DNA of 64,000 bases from Sipunculus nudus (taxonomy: Eukaryota; Annelida; Sipuncula; Golfingiida; Sipunculidae), in contig CM049311.1 of assembly GCA_026874595.1 (NCBI GenBank), positions 45,389,676 to 45,453,675 of the forward strand. The letters are read 5' to 3'. The notes beneath the pieces are model-generated. The model did no database searches. It was not told where the DNA came from and saw nothing but the letters and a program-made list of their open reading frames with translations. This document shows positions 42,001 to 55,800 of the stretch, in pieces (the first letter of the stretch is position 1; every line of letters starts with the position of its first letter). The position numbers were made by a program, and so were the translations under genes.

Positions 42001-45000
42001 GCAAAGAATCATGGTGATCTCCCCATTAGTTGTTCAGATACTTCAGCCTTTGTATCAAATTGTCCATTATTCTGAGGGATACTTCGGAGTCCTATAGCTT
42101 GAAGGATATGGGTAACAGAGACCTAATTTTAAGTTTCCACAGGCACTTTTCATGGGCCTTCTTGCATGACAAGAATGAAGATTCTAGGTCCAGTTGTTGC
42201 AATTTGTACCCTGTTGACAGATAACCACATCTTTAAAGGTATCAAAAAAAGAGAAAAAAAATCATAAAAATTTGAAAAAAAATAGAGGTGGCCCACCCAG
42301 TCTGCAGAAACTGATGGAACAGGTCATGATCAATATGTATGCCGAAAATCATGACCATCAGTGTTGTATCAAATTTTCCATTATTCTGGGGGGTAATTTG
42401 GAGCCATACAGCTTAAAGAATATGGGTAACAGAGACCTAATTTCAGGTTTCCATGGAGACTTTTCATGGGTCTCCCTGTGTGTCAAGAATGAAGATTCTA
42501 GGTCCAGTTTTAATGATTTGTGCACTGCTAACAGATGTTCATAACTTTAAAGGTCTCAAAAATAGAGAAAAAATTCGTAAAAAAACCCGAACAAATACAG
42601 GTGGTGCCACCAGTCTGCAGAAACTGATGAAACACTCCATGATCAATATCCATGAAAACAATTATGGTGATCTCTGCATTAGTTGTTCAGATACTTCAGC
42701 TTTTGTATCAAATTTTCCATTATTCTGAGCTGTACTTTGGAGTGCCATAGCTCAAAGGATATGGGTAACAGACACCTAATTTCAAGTGTCCATGGAGACT
42801 TATCATGGGTCTCCCTGTGTGTCAACAATGAAGATTCTAGGTCCAGTCATTACGGTTTGTACCCTGTTGACAGATAACTACATCCTGAAAGGTCTCGAAA
42901 ATAGAGAAAAAAAAATTGTGAAAATTTGAAAAAATACAGGTGGCACCACCAGTCTGCAGGTACTGATGAAACACCTCTTGATCAATATGTATGCCAAAAA
43001 TCATGACCATCAGTGTTGTAGTTATTGAGATGTTGCAGTTTGTTTTTATCAAATTTTCCATTATTCTGGGGGGTTATTGGGAGCCCCCCATAGCTCAAAG
43101 AATATGGGTAACAGAGACCTTATTTCAGGTTTCCATGCAGACTTTTTATGGACCCTTTAAGTGTGTCAAGAATGAAGATTCTAGGTCCAGTCTTTATGAT
43201 TTGTGCCCCGTTAACAGCTGTTCACATTTTTAAATTCGTAAAAAATCGAAAAATTCAGGTGGCGCCACCAGTCTGCAGGAAGTGATGGAACATCTCATGA
43301 TCAATATGTATGCCAAAAATCATGACCATCAGTCAAGTAGTTAATGAGATATTGAAGTTTTTGTATGAAATTTTTTACTTTTCTGGGGGGTACTTTGGGG
43401 CCCCATAGCCAGAAGGATATGGGTAACAGAAATCTAATTTATGGTTTCCACAGAGATTTTAATAGGTTTCTCAGTGTGTCGAGAATGAAGATTCTAGGGC
43501 CAGCGGTTACGATTTGTGCCACGTTAACAGATGACAGCATCTTTAAACGTCTCAAAAATAGAGGAAAAAATTGTAAAAAAATCGAAAAATACAGGTGGCG
43601 CCACCAGTCTGCAGGAACTTATGGAACATCTCATGATCAATATGTATGCCAAAAATCATGACCATCAGTGTTGTAGTTATTGAGATATTGAAGTTTTTGT
43701 ATGAAATTTTTTACTATTCTGGGGGGTACTTTGGGGCCCCATAGCTCGAAGGATATGGGTAACATAGATCTAATTTCTGGTTTCCAAGGAGATTTTTCAT
43801 GGACCTCTCAGTGTATCAAGAATTAAGATTCTAGGTCTAGGCTTTACGATTTGTGCCTTGTTAACAGATGTTCACATTTTTAAAAAAGGTCTCAAAAATA
43901 GAGAAAAAAAAAAGGTAAAAAATAAAAAAATACAGGTGGCGCCACCAGTCTGCAGGAAGTGATGGAACATCTCATGATCAATATGTATGCCAAAAATCAT
44001 GACCATCAGTCAAGTATTTAATGAGATATTGAAGTTTTTGTATGAAATTTTTGACTTTTCTGGGGGGTACTTTGGGGCCCCATAGCTCAAAGGATATGGG
44101 TAACAGAGACCTAATTTCTGGTTTCCAAGGAGATTTTTCATGGACCTCTCAGAATCTCAAGTTACAAGGTTCTAGGTTCAGTGGTTACGATTTGTGCCTG
44201 GTTAACGGACGGACAGACGGACGACGGACAAAGAGTGATTGCTATAGCTCAGATGACTTTCAGTCAGCTGAGCAAACAAAAAAGTTCCATAAACATTAAT
44301 GCTAAAGCAATAAAACAACCAAAGCTTGATCTTGTAAACTGAGTAATAAAACTTTGCAACAATACTTATTTATAGAGAGACAAGGTTCTTACCAAGAACA
44401 AAGTGAACCACAGCATGAGGGTTAGAGGGTACCACAAACCCATACTCAACCAGCAGACGGTTGTTGTCATGTGGTCCATAATTAATGAATACCTGCTCAT
44501 ATCGTCTGTAACTTGTGTGTGTGACAATCTCATAACAGTCCGTTTTCTCATTAAAATCTGCAGAAACCTGAAGAAACACATGTATCAGGATGAAAGCAAG
44601 GATTAAAGACATCCAGCATGTAAAACTACACAGATAAAAACAGTCAACGTTAACATTATTTGGTTTCACTCTTGATTCACTATTAGCTCAGCCTGGGTAT
44701 TGTTGTTTAAGGATAATCTAAATGATGGTATACCAGTGATATTACCTCAGCCTGGGGACTGCAGTTTTTGGATAATCTTGATGGCAGTTTACATCTGATA
44801 TTACATCAGCCTTGGGACTGTAGTTTAAGGATAATCTGGATGGTGGTTTACATCTAAAATAACCTCAGCCTTGGAACTGTAGTTTAAAGATAATCTGGAT
44901 GGTGGTTTACATCTGATATTACCTCAACCTTGGGAATGAAGTTTAAGGATAATGTGGATGGTGGTTTACATCTGTCAGACTGATATTACCTCAGCCTTGG

Positions 45001-46832
45001 GACCATAGTTTAAGGATAATCTGGATAATGGTTTACATCTAAAATAACCTCAGCCTTGGGACTGTAGTTTAAAGATAATCTGGATGGTGGTTTACATCTG
45101 ATATTACCTCAGCTTTGGGAATGAAGTTTAAGGATAATGTGGATGATGGTTTACATCTGTCAGACTGATATTACCTCAGCCTTGGGAATGTAGTTTAAGG
45201 ATAATCTGGATGGTGGTTTACATCTAAAATAACCTCAGCCTTGGGACTGTAGTTTAAGGATAATCTGGATAGTGGTTTACATCTGATATAACCTCAGCCT
45301 TGTGACTGTAGTTTAAGGATAATCTTGATGTTGGTTTAAATCGGTCAGACTGATATTACCTCAGCCTTAGGACTGTAGTTTAAGGATAATCTGGATGGTG
45401 GTTTACATCTGATCTTACCTCAGTCTTGGGACTGTAGTTTAAGGATAATCTGGATGGTGGTTTACATCTGATATAACCTCAGCCTTGTGATAGGTTTAAG
45501 GATAATCTGAATGGTTGTTTAAATGTGTAGGACTGATATTACCTCAGCCTTGGGACCGTAGTTTTAGGATAATCTGGAGGGTGGTTTACATCTGATATTT
45601 TAATCTCAGTCTTGGGACTGTAGTGTAAGGATAATATGGATGGTGGGTTACATCTAAAATAGCCTAAGCCTTGGGACTGTAGTTTAAAGATAATCTGGAT
45701 GGTGGTTTACATCTGACATTACCTCAGCCTTGGGAATGAAGTTTAAGGATAATGTGGATGGTGGTTTACATCTGATCTTACCTCAGCTTTGGGACTGCAG
45801 TTTAAGGATAATCTGGATTGTGGTTTACATCTGATATTACCTCAGCATGGGGACTGTAGTTTAAGGATAATTTGGATTGTGGTTTACATCTGATATTACC
45901 TCAGCATGGGGACTGTAGTTTAAGGATAATCTGGATTGTGGTTTACATCTGATATTACCTCAGCATGGGGATTGTGGTTTAAGAAGTCCAGAAATGGAGC
46001 AAGAACACAAGCGTCTCTCTCTGCAGGGTCTAAAGACTGGCACGGCTTATGCTCCATGTACACTGCTCTTGTGTTAACTGTACACCAGGCCCACCTGTAC
46101 ATTTCCATGGTAACTGCTCCAGTAAATTCTGGGAAGGCTAATTCTACCTCAGCCCTTAGAGATCTTGACCTCACATACATCCATTCTATCCTGAGTCTCT
46201 GACAGTCAAAAACTCTTTTTAAATCATCTGGCAGTAATGATATTTCTGGCTCTGTCCAGTAAGCTGCAGTGGTATAGTGTGAGGGCAGGACCTGTAGGTA
46301 GGGATGCCAGAAAGAGGCTGGACCTTTAGCCCTCTCATAACACAGGTAAAGGCACAGAGCCTGGGTAGCACACAACTTTGGCTTACATCTGTAAAAAAAA
46401 ACACCATCTTGTACACAAACTGTTAATAATACTTATGATCTAAAGTTTATTTATTTTACCTGGATTGTACAAACAGTACTAACCAAGGCACTCTCCAAGG
46501 CTCAGTGGTGGAGTTGGTGTCTACAGGTGGGTGAAACCAGGTTCTTATAAGAAGAAAAAACCTAACTCAACAAATTATTCAAGGCACATTGTCTTTTGTT
46601 AACAAGTGAACAAACATCAAAGTTCAGTTTGTCATCCAGTCAAAACTGCATGTGCTAGATATATCTGCAAATTTGTTGTGACAGCTTCTTCGCTATTTTC
46701 CCCCTGTTACTAACACAATATTTTTTATTCTTCTTGAATTATTTTCTTCTGTAAAATATGGATATGACTTTACCAATACATTCCACCCACTTTGCATTAA
46801 AAGAAATATTTAACAAACATGGAACATAAAAA

Positions 46833-46881
<49 letters not shown>

Positions 46882-49800
46882 AGATGTTTGGATAAAAACC
46901 AGTGCAATCACTGTACTGGGCTGGCTTCATGTAAACAATACTGGGTATGGTGGTTTAAAAACTGAATAAAAACTATAGTTTTTGACCAATTGCTTTCAAA
47001 TTTCAGATTATTATAGTTGTAATCCTTATGTGGCCCAGATTTGAAAATTAAATTAACAGTCCACAGGAAAAAAATGTGCCATGTTCAAATTTGGGCAAAA
47101 TGTAAGGTACTGATTTTACATTTATGCTAATAACTTTAAAAAAATAACAAAATCATGACCTAATTTCTGGTATATATTTAAATCTCAATTAAATACAGTA
47201 ACACGCTGGAAAAGGCTCTCCAGCTTCAACAGTTATAATATAAAATGGGTAAATTTCACTCTTGATATTTTGATAATATACATTATGCTTGGGCCCATAA
47301 CTCCTACAAATTAAGCAATACTGATCTAATTTCTGCAAGTCCACAGGAAACATATAGATAAATATTTATGCGAAATAATAACCCAACAACACAAGTTATT
47401 TTGATATTAAGCAGTCTTAATGTGTTACAATAGAACTTAAATGGAAAATGGATGTTTCTCCTTAATTTCTCGAAGGATCAAAGTAATAGTGACCTAATTC
47501 TGTGTTTACTGGGAGAACATCTAACCATATGCCAACTATCAGATTTATAGGTCCAATGTTGTCAAAAGGTGCCAGTCTAAGAGACCGACAAATGGACAGA
47601 TGGACAGACAGACACTGACCAATCACTATAGCTCAGTTGACTTACAGTCAGCTGAGATAAAACTACATCCCCATATGGATCATGAACAGCTGAGAGGTAA
47701 AACACTTGGGTCTCTCTGCTGGTGACCCAGTTTCAAAACCCTTCATGGCTATTAGAGTGGGTGGTAGGCACCTGTCAAAGGCCAGTGGTTTTGTGACAGG
47801 GTAAAGTTCTTAAACATGTCAATATAGGTGGCTCCACAAAAACCTTAATTTCAAATATTAGTCATGTGACCTACATTTGTATAAAATTTGGTGATGAAAT
47901 AAATTTTTAGTATGCTTTTTTTGCCAAATGACTTAGTTCAGCTTCCTGTAACTTGGCCAAAAATCACTTAACTGGAACCATTCAAACAAACTTGAGAGGG
48001 AGATGGTTTTAGAGATTATTTCTGTGAAATATTGATCAATTTGGCTGGACAGTTTTGGAGAAGCAGATTTTTAAAGGTTTTTTAGCTTTTTCCTTATAAA
48101 ATCTGAGTAAATGCAGATAAAAAAAAAATCCAATAGAGTTATTTAAATGACTGATTCTTTGCATAAAATTTGGTGATGCTAGTTCCAACCATTTTTGATA
48201 GCATGGGTTAACGTACAGTCAACGGAGGATGGAAGATGCTGCAGGGGCTTATAAGGTTACTGCAGAGATGTTTGAGAACAAGATTGAGGTGCCAGGAAGG
48301 AGTCACTGTACGCGACCATGAATGACAAAGGTGAACAATAGAAGCATTAAGAACCTGGTCTTGACTGAGGGGGTGTAATACTGACATGAAGAGGCCTGAT
48401 ACCCCCGGAGACATAGGTTTAATGTTTGGTATCAAGTAAATATATGAAAAAATTAAGAAGGGGTTGCACCATGCAGGATCCAGCTGATTCATGCAGTGGT
48501 CACTAGCCCAGCAGGCCAGCAGGAATCATAGAAACAGTCCAAAAATTTACCATGAGCAGCTGAGGCAAGCTCAGCAGCCTGCATTGAAAATCCTTGTCTT
48601 TAAGGTGTTTGATGATAGGTAAGCATGCGTTGAGATGGAACTGCCGAGAGGTTGGACAAATGGTCACAGGCAGGAGGAGCGGCTGTCTTCCAGAAACGAG
48701 CGGCACCAGGGAAACCAGAGCTGCTGCATGAAAGAAATAATCAGGTGGAGGTTCATCTGGACAGACCGAGACAGTCTGAGTTACAACCGTGGAATCAGCA
48801 GGGGAGTGGAAAATGCATACAGGAACCGCCAATCCCACACAGACATCAGGGTGCCTTGAAGGAGGATGCGAGGGAGACATAATGGCATCACAGACTGATT
48901 GAGCTTGAGGGGAGACTGGGAATCAAACAGGTTGCACTAAGGAGTCCCTGGGTTAGTGAACATGAGCTGAAAAATCAAGGGAGAGAGCATAGCCCCGAGG
49001 GAGGGAGGCCATCTTCATAGATATTTGAACAAGTGACCCATGGGTCATGATGCTAAGTTGCCAAGGGTTGCGATTCACAACTTCCAGTCTAATTGTTGAA
49101 GAACCTATATGCCAATTTTGTTTAAACTTTCTACGTTGACATAAATATTTATCACATATGTCTGGTTAAAACACAGTGAATTGATGGACTGAGACAAAAT
49201 GTATGGTTGTTAAGCTATCAGGACCTAATCCAACAGCTTGCTTGATACCTGTCAGTCTCAAAGGAATACCACACAGGCCAAATATAAGATCAATATATAG
49301 CAAAAAATCAAGGAAATCCAAGCAAGAATGATTGTGAAATGGGTGCTTCTGTATAAATTTTTATTCAAAACAAGCCATCTGTACTGAGCTTTCATGAATG
49401 ATGGTCATATTTATTAAGAAATCTTTGACCCAATGCAAGATTACAAATTTTGTTAATATACGTCCTACTGCATTCACTTTAATAGTTCTTGAGATAATAT
49501 GTTCTAAAGGAATTTAAAGATGGCTTCCTGGTGGCCATATTGGATTTCTGACAGGTCGGAAATTGAAAAAGGATCATCCTCTAAAACATTAAAAGAAAAT
49601 ATCACAGAAACTGCACTGCAAAAGTATTTCTAAGCTGGCTATTTGGCAGACATTATGGATTTCTGACAAGTCTGACATTTGATATGACACATCCTCCAAT
49701 AAGAGACCAATCTTGTGGCAATTGCTCCAAAGTAAGTTAATGTTATGAATGTCCAAAACAATTCAAAAGGCATGATCAGGTTGGAGAGCTCTCATATCAG

Positions 49801-52800
49801 ATTTATGGACATGCAAATGTAAAAAGTGTAAGTCCAATATATTTTATTATATTTCAATTACCTTGCTTTTCAATGGGGTCAGCAGGGTATAGGTAAACTG
49901 AAAAACCTGAAAGAAAAGAAATGCAGAAAGCATCACTAAGAGTCTTGTAATCAAATAAAGCCATCCTAAATCCAGGTACAGACCCACATATTATCATAAA
50001 CATATGCTGGTATATCTGATGGTTTGTATAATAATATTCAGATGTCTAGAAAACTAAGTTTATGATTCCATAAAATAAACTGCAAAATGTTCCCATCATC
50101 TTATAAATCAGTAGCTAAACCTGAACACTTTACTCCCAGAGTCTTAATGCCTGCCCAAAGCATTCTGACAACAGTGCTTTTGCTATGCAATAATGATATG
50201 TCCTTATCACTCCATGGCCTGATATAAAAGGAAGTCATGTATCACAAGTGTCACTGACAATTATGGACACACAGTGAGATGTACCAGTTGGAGTGCAGTG
50301 GTTATATATACAGGAAAAACAGAGATGGTCTACAAAGTAAGTTTTTATTGTAAACATCCCTGACCTATGACCTTGGCCTTTTGTCCACATATCAATTGGA
50401 TTCTTTTTAAAGTGATAGGTAGCTACTAATCACTTAAAACTGGAGTAATCACTTGGCAACAAATGTGTGAATAACTTTGACCTGCAACCTTTAACCTGCT
50501 GACCAGATGACCCCAAAATCAATAAGTTATTTCTTCAAGCAAAAACACCCATAAATACGTTTAAATCAAATTGACTGATGCATAGATGAGGCATATGTTA
50601 AAGACAGTATAAACAGTTTAGCTTGAAATATGTTCACAAGCATTTGGAACAATTTAGTATTGTGACCTTGACCTCTGAGCTTTTGAACTCAACATAAATA
50701 GGGTTCTTCCCCTATTGGTAGGTTAGTCATATATGACAGATGGAAGTTGGAAAGTTTGCCTTAAAATGACTTCACTTAAGAGGTGGGTGCTGTGAACTTG
50801 ATCTTTGACCTCAATGTCAACAGGTCTTTTTCCCTGTTGGCAGAGAAGCGGTATGTCAGTGCTGGAAGGTTTGGAATAAAAATTCTGGCTTGAAATAAGT
50901 CCACAACCTTTTAAAAATTGTGGATCCTGTGACCCTGACCTTTGACCTTGTGACCTCAAAATCTATAGGATTCTTCTCCCATTTGGTAGGTGAGCCATAT
51001 GTGAAAGATCAAAGGATTAAGATGAAAGAATTGGCTTAAAATACATCCACAAGATATTCAAAGAAATGGGTCCTGTGACCTTGACCTTTGACCTTATGAC
51101 CTCAAATAATTATGGTTTTTCCAGTGTTGGTAGGTGAGCTGTATGTGAAAGATGGAAGGTTTGGGATGAAAATTTTGGCTATAAGAATTAATTCTGGGGG
51201 GTCCAAACACACCCCATAACTCGGAGAATATAGGTTGCAGTGACCTAATTTCAGGTTTGCAAGGAGAACTTTTTGGATCCTCTAAGACTTGCATAGGGTT
51301 CATGATCCTAGCCCTTAAGGTTACTATTTTGTGATCTGCTAACAGATGGCCGGACAGAAGGACAACAGACAAAAACCCTTCGCTATGGGTCAGCATGAAT
51401 GAAAATCAGCTGAGCTAAAAATATAGGTGGCACCACCAGTCTGCAGGAACTGGTGAAAAACTCAATTTGATCAATATGCATGCAAAGAATAATGGCTATT
51501 AATGCATTAGTTATACAGATACTTGAGCTTTTGTATCAAATTTTTAATTATTCTGGGGGGTACTTATGAGCCCCATAGCTCAGAGGGTATAAATATCAGA
51601 GACCTAATTTCAGGTTTTGATGGAGATTTTTCATGGACCTCCATAGATTTCAACTAAAAGATTCAGGGTCCAAAAGTTACAATTAGTGCCATATTTATTG
51701 ATGACTGCTTCATTTGAAGGTTTAAAAAAGAGAGGAAAAATGCGTAAGAGTTTGAAAAATTATAGGTGGTGCCACCAGTCTTCCAGAACTGATTAAATAC
51801 TCCATGGTCAATATGTATGGAAAGAATCATGGCAATAAATGCATTAGTATTCAGATACTTGAGCTTTTGTATCAATGTATTAATTATTCTAGGGGGGGTG
51901 TACTTACAAGCCCCATAGCTCAGAGGATATGAGTAACAGAGACCTAATTTCAGATTCCAAGGAGATTCTGTGTTTCTGCTATCCTTTTGCCACATCGCCA
52001 ATGGCTAATAAAAATTGTGTGTGGCAAAAATTTGCTCACAAGCATTGGCCATGATGGAGAAAGTGATCTTTCCTGCTACCATCATATCTGATGACTGCTC
52101 AGTGAAAGGCTGATCGTAAAACAATGTCCTGCCGTCACACTGGCAAATGTTTTATTTCATGGTTGGTTTTGCTATATACTTAGTCACTTCAAATAAAGTG
52201 TTTAAAAATAACTAAGCATGTGCGTGTTGCTGTCTTTGTTAACTTGTCAATGTCGGTGTCAAATCAAAGTGAATATCTCAATTTTTTTTTGGACTGCGAC
52301 CATATGCGGTACACTAGCTGGTTCTAATTTTGTTGTGAGAAAGTAAAGATTGTAACAGGCAATAATAAAGAAGCATTTCTATGCAGCTAATTTTAATTAA
52401 GGATTTTCTCTACTAGTAAAGATGCATGGGATATCGCTCCTCAGTTCCTGTCTTTTGTGAGCCATGAAGCAGATACACTGGGGTGATATTTCTGACAAAA
52501 TCATACCAGCTTTCTAGGGGTCGGAGGTCATTCTGACTAAATTAACAATATCTGGTCTGGAAAATCCAATTGCCAGGCAGTCCTTAACTATATGCAACTA
52601 GGTCACCATTTTGCAGGGACATGTGATTTTAACTTCAAACATGTAAGAGTCAAATTTATTGGCTCTACTTTTGTTTCTTTTAGGGAATGGAATGAACGAC
52701 CCATTTTCAAAACACTGAATAAGATGACTCCTAAGCTTTTGTCTGTTCAAACATGATGTTAGTTTCATAAGAGAGATCGCCAAATTTGGAGTAACAAAAT

Positions 52801-55800
52801 TCAACCATGTTTGTGATTGCAAAAAGGCCACAGTCCACCCCTTTTCTCTGCTGATTTAGTACTGGCATGTTCACCCTGAAGAATGAGTATATTTGTGCTA
52901 GCTGAATTTGTATGCTGCTTTATTTTCAATCTTTGCTACATTTAATGATTTAAGTGCACAGAGTGCTGATCAGTGTATTCTGAAATTCCTGTAGTAAGAA
53001 AACAAAATTTCTGCTGATCAGAAAATGTCCTTAAATCCTTCCATTGTAAGATTTTCATCCTTAAAAAATATATATTGCACAAGTACACACAGATTTTAAT
53101 CTAATTTAAAATAATTAATACCTCGCATTGCTTTATTTTCAATCTTTAATTGCCACATTTAAATTAATCAAGAGCACACAGGTTCTGATCAGCACATTCT
53201 AAAATTACTGTAGTAAGAATACAAAATTTCTGCTGATCAGTAAATGACATTAAAACCTTCTATTGTATTATTTTCATTTGTTAAAAATACATATTGCACA
53301 AGTACACATGCACCAGTGCTGATCAGCACTTGCTGATATGGCCTTGTATTCAGTATTCATAACCAGCACTGATTACGGAAATAGTCCCCTCTGCACTGAT
53401 CAGCCAGCTGATCATCGAAATAGTCCTCCCCGTATGATTACAATATGTAAAGTCATTGGAAATATTCATCATGTGTTCAGGTGTTTATATGGTTTGAGAA
53501 TGAACTTTAGGGAAGTAGAACCATACGTGACAGGGTAAAGTTCTTATTTTCAAAAAGTATTATGTTGTTCTAACTGTAATAAGTTTACTCTGAATTAGTT
53601 AGTCACAAATGTCAGGGTTTCATTGAGAATAACAAGATTGTTTTTATAATTCAAGAATGCCTGCCACACTTGATCAGTGTTTACTTAATTAGGTTTTAAT
53701 CAGGCAGGACCAGACATGTCAATCATTTCTAATTAATAGTTTTCAGGGAGTCACAGTTGTAAACCGTGCCAATAGCTGACTAATGATCACGGCAATGGAA
53801 CATACATATTTTAAAGTTCATATCCTTATAAGTGGAAGTAAGGTGGTTTTATGTGCTTGAGCGTTAGCCACTGGTACCTTTAGATGGAACTGCTTTGTAG
53901 CAAACTTCTGTGGTTAGGGTCAACATTACTGCTATATGTTGGTACTGTGTAATATTATTTGTTGTACATATTGTATTCTGAGTAGAATTAAGGTAAACTA
54001 AACCAACAGGAGTATCGACATCTTCACTTGGAGCTAATTCCTAAGTCGACTGTCCAGTGACAGTTTCCTCTACCTCCAGATACTACTGAACTCACCGAGC
54101 CCAGCCACAGAGTATCCTCTACCTCCAGACGTATCTGAATGCCACCACCCCAGCCATGGAGTGTCCTCTACCTCCAGACACTATTGAACCCCGCCAACCC
54201 AGCCATGGAGTATCCCCTACCTTCAGACATTCCTGAATGCCACCACCCCAGCCATGGAGTATCCTCTACTTTCAGACACTACTGAATCCTACCAAATCAG
54301 CCATGGAGTATCCCCTACCTTCAGACATTCCTGAATGCCACCACCCAAGTCATGGAGTATCCTCCAACTTCAGACACTACTGAACCCTACCAAATCAGTC
54401 ATGGAGTATCCCCTACCTTCAGACATTCCTGAATGCCACCACCCAAGTCATGGAGTATCCCCTACCTTCAGACACTACTGAACCCTACCAAGCCAGCGAT
54501 GGAATTCCCTACCTTCAGACATTCCTGAATGCCACCATCCAAGTCATGGAGCATCCTCTACCTTTAGACACTACTGAACCCTACCAAATCAGTCATGGAG
54601 TATCCTCTACTTTCAGACACTACTGAACCCTACCAAATCAGCCATGGAGTATCCCCTACCATCAGACATTCCTGAATGCCACCACCCAAGTCATGGAGTA
54701 TCCTCTACCTTTAGACACTACTGAACCCTACCAAATCAGTCATGGAGTATCCCCTACCCTCAGACATTCCTGAATACCACCACCCAAGTCATGGAGTATC
54801 CTCTACCTTCAGACACTACTGAACCCTACCAATCAGTCATGGAGTATCCCCTACCTTCAGACATTCCTGAATGCCACCACCCAAGTCATGGAGTATCCTG
54901 TACTTTCAGACACTACTGAACCCTACCAAATCAGCCATGGAGTATCCCCTACCATCAGACATTCCTGAATGCCACCACCCAAGTCATGGAGTATCATCTA
55001 CCTTCAGACACTACTGAACCCTACCAAATCAGTCATGGAGTATCCCGTACCTTCAGACATTCCTGAATGCCACCACCCAAGTCATGGAGTATCCTCTACT
55101 TTCAGACACTATTGAATCCTACCGAATCAGCCATAGTGTGTCCCCTACCTTCAGACATTCCTGAATGCCACCACCAAAGTCATGGAGTATCCTCTACCTT
55201 CAGACATTCCTGAATGCCACCACCCAAATCATGGAGTATCCTCTACTTTCAGACACTACTCAATCCTACCAAATCAGCCATGGAGTATCCTCTACCTTCA
55301 GACATTCCTGAATGCCACCACCCAAGTCATGGAGTATCCTCTACCTTCAGACACTACTGAATCCTACCAAATCAGCCATGGAGTATCCCCTACCTTCAGA
55401 CATTCCTGAATGCCACCACCCAAGTCATGGAGTATCACCTACCTTCAGACACTACTGAACCCTACCAAATCAGCCATGGAGTATCCCCTGCCTTCAGACA
55501 TTCCTGAATGCCATCATCCAAGTCATGGAGTATCCTCTACCTTCAGATACTACTGAATCCTACCAAATCAGCCATGGAGTACCCCCTACCTTCAGACATT
55601 CCTAAATGCCACCACCCAAGTCATGGAGTATCCTCTACCTTCAGACACTACTGAACCCTACCATATCAGCCATGGAGTATCCCTTACCTTCAGACATTCC
55701 TAAATGCCACCACCCAAGTCATGGAGTATCCTCTACCTTCAGACACTACTGAATCCTACCAAATCAGCCATGGAGTATCCCCTACCTTCAGACATTCCTG

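Larger units (their letters stand above)
40143..44278 (+). mobile_element. Family A Helentron-like element with two tandem cores (4.1 kb)
   Basis: The 5' end is ACAAGTGACCCATGGGTCAT then GACGCTCAGCTGA. The 3' end is GGACGGACAGACGGACGACG, then TATAGCTCAGATGACTTTCA and GTCAGCTGAGC. The core is about five ~290-bp units followed by seven ~330-bp units. No coding domain was seen; open frames of 60-90 codons recur with the unit period and are not genes. It ends about 115 bp from SETD4 coding exon 4. Confidence 0.72.

Noticed and set aside
42272-44299. Series of 64-98-codon plus-strand frames with GNRDLISGFHGDFSW-like text
   Set aside because: They recur at the 330-bp unit period with varying frames and stops; they are by-products of the tandem repeat.
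48503-48882. Possible gene in a GC-richer patch
   Set aside because: Frames on both strands, no start context, no recognisable domain and no splice sites consistent with a neighbour.
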